Shown: positions 1-4,808 of the stretch, piece after piece | Position numbering within the stretch: position 1 is the stretch's first letter | Layout of the letters: the number at the start of each line of letters is the position of its first letter | Assembly (NCBI GenBank): GCA_004144935.1 | Contig: SDZP01000189.1 | Coordinates: forward strand, 1 to 6,814 | Reading direction: 5' to 3' | From: Caulobacteraceae bacterium | Lineage (GTDB): Bacteria > Pseudomonadota > Alphaproteobacteria > Caulobacterales > Caulobacteraceae | Length of the DNA stretch: 6,814 bases | Notes under the pieces: model-generated | The model's database searches: none | What the model was told of the DNA's origin: nothing | The model's input: the letters and a program-made list of their open reading frames with translations, nothing else | Translations under genes and position numbers: made by a program

Positions 1-47
1 GGAGGGGCGCTAGGCCAGCCAGAGCCCCGCGCAACCTCCCCCCACCT

Positions 48-228
48 CCGCTCTTCCCGGCGAATGCCGGGATCCAGTTCGAAGGGCTGTGGCGGATGTG
101 ATTAGCCTTGGTCTGCGGGTCGGGGCGAGGTCTGCCCAGACCCGGCACAGGCGGCAGACGTCTTGCTGGAAATGCCCCGAACCAGCGAGCCCTACGAACT
201 GGATCCCGGCATTCGCCGGGATGAGCGG
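48..228. repeat. REPIN- or MITE-like inverted-repeat element with hairpin arms
   Basis: Bases 48-88 and 188-228 are reverse complements over 41 positions with two mismatches; 56-81 and 195-220 match perfectly over 26 bases. Each arm is itself a small palindrome. The right arm contains ATCCCGGCATTCGCCGGGAT (203-222), an 8-bp stem with an ATTC loop; the left arm has the 7-bp version. The 99-base spacer can fold as well: 111-116 pairs with 154-159, and 117-121 pairs with 139-143. A C-rich tract (36-45) and a G-rich tract (243-251) extend the pairing outward with interruptions. Two REP-like palindromes in opposite orientation are the architecture of REPINs, and terminal inverted repeats without a gene also fit a MITE. 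I infer a dispersed, non-coding, non-autonomous element. No target-site duplication is evident. It ends just beyond the stop of the oxidoreductase gene, so it may act as a transcript 3' end. Bases 1-47 hold nothing else I can support. Confidence 0.75.
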
Positions 229-253
229 GCTTAAGGGTGGGCGTGGGGGAGCG

Positions 254-1039
254 CTAAATTCCCGCGTACCACTGATACCCGCGGTCTTCCCAATAGCCGC
301 CCTTGCCCAGGCCCAGTCCGGCGAAGCTGTCGATCAGCTCGATCCGCATCACATATTTCGCCATCTTGTAGCCCAGCTGCCGCTCCAGCCGCAGGCGGAT
401 CGGCGCCCCGTGGGCGAGGGGCAAGACCTTGTCGTTCATCTCGTCGGCCAGGATGGTCTGCGGATGGCGGGCGTCGTTCAGGTCGATGGTCTCGTAGTAG
501 TCGCCAGTGCCGTCCAGGGTCAGCTCCAGGGTGTCGGCGCAGAAGAAGGCGACGTATTTCGCGGCCGGCTTGACCCCCGCCCGATCAAGCAGCGGCCCCA
601 GCCGGGCGCCGCTCCATTTGGCGATGCTGCTCCAGCCCTCGACGCAGTCGTGGCGGGTGATCTGGCTGCGGCGCGGCGCGGCCCGCAGTTCGTCCAGCGA
701 CAGGCTGAGCGGCCGCTCCACCAGCCCGCCGATCTCCAGCCGCCAGGCCTTGAAGCCGTCCGCCAGGTGCTGCTGGTAGTCCTCGTTGTCTGGATTGGTC
801 GAGCCGTTGGCCTTGAAATCCGGCGAGATGGCGCTGGCCGGATACTCCCGCGCCAGGGCGTCGCGCCCCAGCAGCAGCCGCTGGGCGTGGAAGGTCAGGC
901 CGTCCATGCCGTTCAGCGTCTCGTTGACGGCCGGCGAGGCGGTGATCTGGTCGCAACCGGCCAGGCCCGCCCCGGCCAGGCCGGTCAGCGCCCCGCCCAG
1001 CAGGCCGCGCCGGGTGGCGCCGCTTGGGTCGCTGCTCAT
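254..1039 (-). CDS. Tat-exported molybdopterin-dependent oxidoreductase, sulfite oxidase/MsrP superfamily, probable lipoprotein
   Basis: A 261-residue protein of the sulfite-oxidase/YedY (MsrP) superfamily, which binds a molybdenum-molybdopterin cofactor and carries out oxygen-atom-transfer redox chemistry outside the cytoplasm. Residues 9-15 (TRRGLLG) form a twin-arginine signal. The stretch L26-A-G-C29 that follows is a lipobox, with Asp at +2, so a Tat-exported lipoprotein anchored in the inner membrane is likely. The molybdenum-ligand cysteine is C132 in the motif HDCVEGWS. The C-terminal part is typical of the fold (LGYKMAKYVMRIEL and the aromatic end WEDRGYQWYAGI). The ATG at 1039 is chosen because it overlaps the stop of the cytochrome gene as ATGA and places the Tat motif at residue 9; the open frame continuing upstream is antiframe of the cytochrome. 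The electron partner is presumably that cytochrome b. The substrate is unknown. Sulfite, sulfoxides or other S/N-oxides are family possibilities that the sequence cannot decide. Confidence 0.9.
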   Translation of the reverse strand: MSSDPSGATRRGLLGGALTGLAGAGLAGCDQITASPAVNETLNGMDGLTFHAQRLLLGRDALAREYPASAISPDFKANGSTNPDNEDYQQHLADGFKAWRLEIGGLVERPLSLSLDELRAAPRRSQITRHDCVEGWSSIAKWSGARLGPLLDRAGVKPAAKYVAFFCADTLELTLDGTGDYYETIDLNDARHPQTILADEMNDKVLPLAHGAPIRLRLERQLGYKMAKYVMRIELIDSFAGLGLGKGGYWEDRGYQWYAGI

Positions 1040-1935
1040 GGCCGGGCCTCCTCGATGCTGTCCTCGGGCGGGGGCGTCCCGTCTGCGTCTATTCTGGTCT
1101 CGTCCAAGTCCCGGCGGATGACGAACCAGCCCGTCAGGATCGAGCGCATCTCGTTCACCGGCCCGGCCGCCACCACCATGGCCACATGCACGAGGAAGAA
1201 GCTGGTCAGGCCGAACGCCGACAGGAAATGCAGGGTGCGCGCCGACTGCCGCCCGCCCAGCAGGTCGCCCAACAGGGGCAGGCGCGCATCCATGGCCGGC
1301 GACATCACCAGCCCCGTCGCCAGCATCAGCGGCAGCAGGCCGAAGATCACCGCCACATAGCTCAGTTTCTGCAGGACGTTGTAGTCCCGCGCGTCCTCGC
1401 CATGGGCGAAGCGCAGGCGCAGGTGGTCGACGAGGCTGCGGCCGATGCCGCGCAGCTCCGCCAGCGTCGGCCACAGCACCCGGCCGACCCGGCGGCTGGC
1501 GAAGGCGTAGATGAGATAGGCCAGCCCGTTCAGCACCAGGATCCAGGCGAAGGCGAAATGCCACCGCCGCCCGGCCCCGAGGTCCAGCGACCCCGGCAGG
1601 GTCATCCAGGACGGAAAAGCCCGCTCCTGCAGCTGGTCGCCGCCGGATTTCGACGCCCCCAGCACGCCGGTGGTGTCGACCGTCAGCCCCGCCACCGTCA
1701 GCCGGCCGCGCAGGGTCCCGTCGTCGGCCTGCACCGATTCGATGGCGGCGGCCGGACGGGCGAACGTCGAGGTCTGGCCCCAGTAGAAGGCCGGGTGGGC
1801 GTTGAGGATCTGCAGGCCGCTGAGCAGCAGGATCAGCAGGCACAGGGCGTTGATCCAGTGGCTGGCCCGCACGAGCAGGGGGTGGCGATAGACCGCCGTC
1901 TCACCCTTGCGCGTGCGTTCGATGAACTTCGCCAT
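1036..1935 (-). CDS. Cytochrome b561 / Ni,Fe-hydrogenase-type cytochrome b membrane subunit
   Basis: A 299-residue integral membrane protein of the cytochrome b/b6 family related to the b-type subunits of hydrogenases and formate or thiosulfate reductases. Four hydrophobic helices are visible at about residues 27-45, 127-146, 191-212 and 238-257. Candidate haem-ligand histidines are H26 (SHWINA, helix 1), H126 (start of helix 2), H236 (LHFLSA) and H250 (FLVHVAM, helix 4). In this family such histidines hold two haems and link the quinone pool to a periplasmic catalytic subunit. The loop between helices 1 and 2 (about residues 46-125) is long and contains no cysteines, so it carries no obvious Fe-S or c-haem site. 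The start at 1935 follows a GGGGAG ribosome-binding site. The gene lies 25 bp after the secreted-protein gene, and its stop overlaps the ATG of the molybdoenzyme, so the three are one operon. It is not the MsrQ/YedZ type normally paired with MsrP. Confidence 0.9.
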   Translation of the reverse strand: MAKFIERTRKGETAVYRHPLLVRASHWINALCLLILLLSGLQILNAHPAFYWGQTSTFARPAAAIESVQADDGTLRGRLTVAGLTVDTTGVLGASKSGGDQLQERAFPSWMTLPGSLDLGAGRRWHFAFAWILVLNGLAYLIYAFASRRVGRVLWPTLAELRGIGRSLVDHLRLRFAHGEDARDYNVLQKLSYVAVIFGLLPLMLATGLVMSPAMDARLPLLGDLLGGRQSARTLHFLSAFGLTSFFLVHVAMVVAAGPVNEMRSILTGWFVIRRDLDETRIDADGTPPPEDSIEEARP

Positions 1936-1960
1936 CGCATGGCTCCCCGTCGTCAGGCCG

Positions 1961-2575
1961 CTACATCGGCGGCGGCGCGCCCTTCACTCCGACGGCGACC
2001 GCGCCGGTGATCAGACCGCCGCCGGGCTTGGGGAAGGCCATCAGGAAGACGGCCGAGCCCGGCTTGACCATCTTTCGGTCGCCAGGGTTGATCTGCACGA
2101 CCGGCACCTTGGGCGGCACGACGATCTTGCGCTGGCCATTGGGATAGCTGACCAGCAGCTCGCGGCCCTTGGCCCCGACGGTCACCTTGCCGACCGTGCC
2201 GTTGGTCATCATCGAGCCCTTGCGCAGGTTCCAGGCGTAGTGGCCTTCGCCGATCTTCACGCCGGGCGGGAAGACGTGCACCTCCAGCGACTTGCCGCTG
2301 CCGTCGGCCTGCGGGATCTCGGCGGTGCCGATGAAGCTGCCCTCGCGGATTTCGGTCACCGCGATCGGCTTGGTGACCTGCACCGACCAGTCGGGGGTCA
2401 GGTCGACGGTGACCGGCTTGCCGGCCTTGGGCTTGACCACCAGGCGGTTCGCTTCCGCCTTGACGATTGTGCCGCGGATGGCCTGCGGACCGGCGGGCGG
2501 CGGCGGGGCGGCCTGTCCAACCGAGGCGATGGCCGTCGCTAAGGCGGCGGCGAGGATCAGGGCGAGGCGCTTCAT
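1961..2575 (-). CDS. Secreted proline-flanked beta-rich protein of unknown function, first gene of redox operon
   Basis: I do not recognise this 204-residue protein beyond a resemblance to DUF5666-like small beta-barrel proteins. Residues 1-22 (MKRLALILAAALATAIASVGQA) form a clear Sec signal peptide with cleavage near Q21-A22|A23, followed by a PPPP linker. The mature part is rich in alternating valine, lysine and glycine. It has segments such as GTIVKAEANRLVVKPKAGK (35-53) and GTVGKVTVGAKGRELLV (126-142) that look like two related beta-hairpin units, and it ends in PPPM. No cysteine is present, so it carries no disulfide or covalent haem. The start at 2575 is preferred over the in-frame ATG at 2626 because the signal peptide begins there, GGAG lies about 8 bases upstream, and the longer form would read through the operator-like palindrome. 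As first gene of the operon it may be a periplasmic accessory or sensor for the redox pair; this is inferred from position only. Confidence 0.8.
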   Translation of the reverse strand: MKRLALILAAALATAIASVGQAAPPPPAGPQAIRGTIVKAEANRLVVKPKAGKPVTVDLTPDWSVQVTKPIAVTEIREGSFIGTAEIPQADGSGKSLEVHVFPPGVKIGEGHYAWNLRKGSMMTNGTVGKVTVGAKGRELLVSYPNGQRKIVVPPKVPVVQINPGDRKMVKPGSAVFLMAFPKPGGGLITGAVAVGVKGAPPPM

Positions 2576-2607
2576 GAGGGGTCTCCAGGGTTTATTCGAA
2601 CGCTGTG

Positions 2608-2654
2608 ATGCGCAATCCTTGCGCATGATATTCAGTTGTGCGCAATCGAATATC
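2608..2654. promoter_or_regulatory. Candidate shared operator between the redox operon and the GST gene
   Basis: The 109-bp divergent region 2576-2684 contains a perfect palindrome ATGCGCAATCCTTGCGCAT (2608-2626) and a third box, TGCGCAATC, at 2639-2647. TGCGCA cores start at 2609, 2620 and 2639, so the first two are 11 bp apart and the outer two 30 bp apart, close to one and three helical turns. GATATTC (2627-2633) and GAATATC (2648-2654) form a further perfect inverted repeat around the third box. This is the arrangement expected of a regulator acting on divergent promoters. No convincing -35/-10 pair was found for either direction, and no regulator gene is adjacent. Confidence 0.55.
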
Positions 2655-2684
2655 GGGTTTGTTTGACCTGCAACGGAAGTCTCA

Positions 2685-3332
2685 ATGACCAGTCTCGTCG
2701 TCCACCACCTTGGCGTTTCCCAGTCGGAGCGCGTCGTCTGGCTCTGCGAGGAGCTGGAGCTCGCCTATGAGCTCAAGGTCTATCCGCGCGACCCGGTCAC
2801 CCGCCTGGCGCCGGAGGCCTACAAGGCGCTGCATCCCATGGGCATGGCCCCCGTCATCACCGACGACCGCCTTGTCCTGGGCGAGTCGGGCGCCATCGTC
2901 GACTACATCGTCGGCCGGTACGGAGAGGGCCGCCTGGCCCTGACGCCGGAGCATCCGGCCTATGCCGACTATCTCTTCTGGCTGCACTTCGCCAACGGCT
3001 CCTTCGTCGCCACCGAGATGCTGCAACTGGTCGCCAACGCCCTCGGCGTCGCCCAGGACAACCCCGGCCGCGCCTTTATGAACGCCCGCAGCGCCAGGGT
3101 CTTCGACCTGGTCGAACAGCGTCTGGGCGAGGCGGCCTACTTCGCCGGCGACGCCTTCACCGCCGCCGACATCATGATGGTCTTCCCCCTGACCACCATG
3201 CGGATGTTCATTCCCCGCGACCTCGCCCCCTATCCCAACATCCGCGCCTACCTGCAGCGCATCGGCGAGCGGCCGGCCTACCGCCGGGCGATGGAGAAGG
3301 GCGATCCGGCGATGCCGTTGATGCTCAGCTAG
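2685..3332 (+). CDS. Glutathione S-transferase family protein
   Basis: A 215-residue, full-length cytosolic glutathione transferase, an enzyme family that conjugates glutathione to electrophiles or uses it in isomerisation or peroxidase reactions. The N-terminal thioredoxin-like domain (about residues 3-80) contains the start motif HHLGVSQSERVVWLCEEL with a candidate catalytic Ser at 12 or 14, the cis-proline motif MAPV (54-57, P56), and ESGAI (67-71), which binds the gamma-glutamyl group of glutathione. The helical C-terminal domain (about 90-205) has the usual N-capping box FTAADI (158-163, D162). The ATG at 2685 has a GGAAG ribosome-binding site about 8 bases upstream. It is transcribed divergently from the redox operon, and the two may share control through the TGCGCA boxes. 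The natural substrate cannot be told from sequence. A perfect GGCGCG/CGCGCC hairpin (3332-3345) begins at the last base of the stop codon but lacks a T tract. Confidence 0.93.
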   Translation: MTSLVVHHLGVSQSERVVWLCEELELAYELKVYPRDPVTRLAPEAYKALHPMGMAPVITDDRLVLGESGAIVDYIVGRYGEGRLALTPEHPAYADYLFWLHFANGSFVATEMLQLVANALGVAQDNPGRAFMNARSARVFDLVEQRLGEAAYFAGDAFTAADIMMVFPLTTMRMFIPRDLAPYPNIRAYLQRIGERPAYRRAMEKGDPAMPLMLS

Positions 3333-3368
3333 GCGCGACCGCGCCGACCCTGTTGGGTGTCGCCTTGA

Positions 3369-3404
3369 GACGCGTCGTTGCGGCCTAACACCGCAGCGTG
3401 CGTC
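3369..3404 (+). other. Strong stem-loop in the 147-bp gap before the receiver-domain gene
   Basis: GACGC (3369-3373) pairs with GCGTC (3400-3404). Beyond a small 2/1 internal loop, CGTTGCGG (3376-3383) pairs with CCGCAGCG (3391-3398) with one G-U, closing a 7-base loop, CCTAACA. No T run follows, so a classical intrinsic terminator is not supported. It could be a terminator of the transferase transcript, a leader structure for the next gene, or chance pairing in GC-rich DNA. The rest of 3333-3479 holds only a short CCC/GGG hairpin (3348-3357). Confidence 0.4.
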
Positions 3405-3479
3405 AGGGCGTCGTCCGTCACCGGTTTCTTAAGAGCTTGCCGCCAACCGTGGCCGGCCCGGATGAACCCAGGTGCAGTG

Positions 3480-3869
3480 ATGGCCAAACGCGTTCTGATT
3501 GTCGACGACGACCCGGTCCTGCGGGAAATAGCGATCATGCTTCTGGCCGACGCCGGTCACGACTGCGCCGTGGCCGAGAACGGGCTGCAGGGCCTGACGG
3601 TGCTGGAAGGCCGTCCTGCCGACCTGGTGCTGCTCGACATGATGATGCCGGTCATGGACGGGGTCGAGACCCTGGGTCAGATCAAGGCCCGCTGGCCGGG
3701 CCTGCCGGTCGTGGTCATGACGGCCGGCGCCCGGACCATGAGCATGCAGGCGCTGCTGCGCCTGGCCGCCAACCTCGGGGCCGACGAGGTGCTTCAGAAG
3801 CCCTTGCGGGGCGAAACCCTGCTGCCGCTGGTGGCGCGGCTGCTGGGCCTGCGGTCTGAGGTCGCCTAG
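3480..3869 (+). CDS. Stand-alone CheY-like response regulator receiver domain
   Basis: A 129-residue single receiver domain of two-component signalling, with no DNA-binding or enzymatic output domain. All phosphorylation-site positions are intact: the acidic pair D9-D10 in VLIVDDDP, phosphoacceptor D53 in LLDMMMPVMDG, switch T81 in VVMTAGA, and K107-P108 in LQKPL. The position before KP that is usually aromatic is V104-L105 here, so the aromatic switch residue seems missing or replaced. The ATG at 3480 is chosen because an AGG lies 7-9 bases upstream and the receiver fold starts at once; an in-frame ATG at 3462 would add MNPGAV without a good ribosome-binding site. No histidine kinase is adjacent, so it is an orphan whose partner lies elsewhere, acting by protein contact or in a phosphorelay. 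Its TAG shares bases with the stop of the convergent DUF488 gene. Confidence 0.92.
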   Translation: MAKRVLIVDDDPVLREIAIMLLADAGHDCAVAENGLQGLTVLEGRPADLVLLDMMMPVMDGVETLGQIKARWPGLPVVVMTAGARTMSMQALLRLAANLGADEVLQKPLRGETLLPLVARLLGLRSEVA

Positions 3870-4300
3870 AGGTTCACCACCTCGAACGGCCGCTTCTCCT
3901 GCAGCCGCTCGGCGACGATGGCCCGGTGGCAGCCGCAGGCCTCGGCCTCGAAACACAGCAGGGCCGCTGGCCGCCCGGCCGCGATCTGTTCGGCCTGGGC
4001 CAGCTGCAGCTGCGCCTGCGGCTCGGCCAGGGCCCCTTCGAAGATTTCCCGCATCTCGGCGATCCGGCCCTTGCGGGCCGCGTCGCGCCCGGCCTTGGGC
4101 GTGCCCAGCCCGCGCAGATGCACATAGTCGATCCCCTCGGCGGCCAGGCTGGCGGCCAGCAGGGTCTTGGAGAAGCCGGCCCGGCGCGACGCGGCCACGG
4201 CCCGAACATCGATGACCACCGCCACCCCGGCGGCCTTCAGCCGCTCGAGGAACCGCGGCAGGGTCTCGGCCTCGTAGCCGATGGTGAAAAGCTTGGACAT
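3866..4300 (-). CDS. DUF488 domain-containing protein
   Basis: A 144-residue, full-length DUF488 protein. The family is widespread and small; its biochemical role is not settled as far as I know. Family signatures are visible in order: TIGYE (6-10), DVRAVAASRR (31-40, the conserved DVR...S block), YVHLRGLGTP (59-68) and the C-terminal LLCFEAEACGCHR (114-126) with C116, C124, H125 and R126. The paired Cys/His residues suggest a metal or redox site, but this is inference. The ATG at 4300 puts the TIGYE strand at residue 6, the normal position. No clear ribosome-binding site precedes it. It lies 46 bp downstream of tRNA-Arg on the same strand with no obvious terminator between them, so it may use the tRNA transcript. 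It converges on the receiver-domain gene with a 4-base overlap, CTAG. Confidence 0.9.
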   Translation of the reverse strand: MSKLFTIGYEAETLPRFLERLKAAGVAVVIDVRAVAASRRAGFSKTLLAASLAAEGIDYVHLRGLGTPKAGRDAARKGRIAEMREIFEGALAEPQAQLQLAQAEQIAAGRPAALLCFEAEACGCHRAIVAERLQEKRPFEVVNL

Positions 4301-4346
4301 GGCCGGGATATGGGGGGTGGGCGCCGCGATTGCACGGGGCAGGGAC

Positions 4347-4423
4347 TGGCGGCCCGGGAGGGACTCGAACCCCCGACCTTAGCTTTAGGAAAGCTCTGCT
4401 CTATCCTGCTGAGCTACCGGGCC
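4347..4423 (-). tRNA. tRNA-Arg (anticodon CCU)
   Basis: The reverse strand folds as a complete 77-base cloverleaf with encoded CCA. The acceptor stem GGCCCGG/CCGGGCC is perfect, with discriminator G73. The D stem is GCTC/GAGC with a 9-base loop. The anticodon arm is GAGCT-TTCCTAA-AGCTA, with anticodon CCT at positions 34-36 and a G-A mismatch at pair 27-43. The T arm is GGGGG-TTCGAGT-CCCTC with one G-U. Anticodon CCU reads the arginine codon AGG. The 3' end of such tRNA genes is a common integration site, but no integrase or duplicated tRNA end is visible here. Confidence 0.96.
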
Positions 4424-4434
4424 GCGCTGGGGGC

Positions 4435-4464
4435 GTGATAGCCTCCAAGCCGCCCGGCTCACAA
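4435..4464 (-). promoter_or_regulatory. Candidate promoter of tRNA-Arg
   Basis: On the minus strand TTGTGA (4464-4459) and TATCAC (4440-4435) are separated by 18 bases and lie 11 bases before the first base of the tRNA. The match to a housekeeping -35/-10 pair is fair and the position is right, but it was found by eye. Confidence 0.4.
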
Positions 4465-4529
4465 CCCCGCTTGACCAACGAGGCCCGCCGAAAGCGGCCA
4501 ATCCGGGCGTGTTCCGGGGCCAGACTGAG

Positions 4530-4543
4530 TATGTCTAGACATA
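4530..4543. promoter_or_regulatory. Perfect 14-bp palindrome, candidate repressor/activator site
   Basis: TATGTCTAGACATA is a perfect palindrome in an AT-richer patch of the gene-free region, about 265 bp before the dctA start and about 107 bp before the tRNA 5' end. Length and symmetry fit a dimeric helix-turn-helix regulator. No cognate regulator gene is present in the window. Confidence 0.4.
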
Positions 4544-4762
4544 TTCATCGACATTTTCGGGGGCCGTGAGCGGCGGGGCCCGACCCCTTGGCACCTGTCG
4601 GCATGCGGTCATCAACATTCACCGATTCTCCCGCTACCCCGATGTCGACGCGGCGCCTACGGACGCCGCCCCTTGCGCAGCGCGGAAGTCACGGAATTTT
4701 CTCGGGATTTGAACGGAAGATCGGATTGAACGCCGCCCGCCCGGTATAGTGTTGGTCCGCGT

Positions 4763-4780
4763 CGATAGGCCCGGCTATCG
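4763..4780 (+). other. Leader hairpin of dctA
   Basis: CGATAG (4763-4768) and CTATCG (4775-4780) form a perfect 6-bp stem around the loop GCCCGG. It lies between TATAGT (4745-4750) and the strong ribosome-binding site GGGGAGGGG (4798-4806). If transcription starts near 4757 it would be the main structure of a leader of about 50 bases. It could stabilise the message or be a protein-binding site; chance cannot be excluded. Confidence 0.35.
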
Positions 4781-4808
4781 TGGCCGCCGGTTTTCCCGGG
4801 GAGGGGTC

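Larger units (their letters stand above)
4424..4808. other. 385-bp gene-free region between tRNA-Arg and dctA
   Basis: No convincing coding frame crosses this stretch. It is less GC-biased in places (for example 4528-4560 and 4691-4730) than the flanking genes, as expected for a control region. From left to right it holds the candidate tRNA promoter, a 14-bp palindrome (4530-4543), and a GCGGCG/CGCCGC hairpin with an 8-base loop (4650-4669). A tandem repeat follows, GGATTTGAACG (4705-4715) and GGATTGAACG (4723-4732), then a -10-like TATAGT (4745-4750) and a leader hairpin (4763-4780). The nearest -35-like TTGAAC (4726-4731) is only 13 bases from TATAGT, too close for a standard promoter, so the dctA promoter is unresolved and activator dependence is possible. 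Confidence 0.6.

Noticed and set aside
1..47. Possible gene end at the left edge (TAG at 11-13 on plus, or at 12-10 on minus)
   Set aside because: Only a few codons are available on plus; the minus frame runs through the repeat without protein-like sequence.
89..1360. Long plus-strand open frame (423 codons) opposite the molybdoenzyme and cytochrome genes
   Set aside because: Its translation is rich in Arg, Gly, Pro and Ala with no domain pattern. It is the expected antisense shadow of high-GC coding DNA and runs through the repeat element.
1040..1843. N-terminal extension of the molybdoenzyme reading frame upstream of 1039
   Set aside because: This part is out of frame with the cytochrome b and has no domain character. 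The Tat signal begins right after the ATG at 1039.
2576..2626. Upstream in-frame ATG at 2626 for the secreted protein
   Set aside because: It would bury the signal peptide behind 17 polar residues and cover the operator palindrome; the ATG at 2575 has a ribosome-binding site.
3427..3440. CtrA-like half site TTTCTTAAGAG ahead of the receiver gene
   Set aside because: It matches only a few bases of the TTAA-N7-TTAA consensus with no second half at the right spacing.
4347..4423. tRNA-Arg as attachment site of an integrated element
   Set aside because: No integrase, no repeated tRNA 3' end and no change in gene character on either side.
4330..4569. Plus-strand open frame containing GGTRTPDLSFRKALLYP
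   Set aside because: This peptide is the familiar spurious translation of the antisense strand of a tRNA gene, not a protein.
4589..4603. Sigma-54-like TGGCAC...GGC upstream of dctA
   Set aside because: The GG and GC doublets are 9 bases apart rather than the required 10, and the site is over 200 bp from the start codon.
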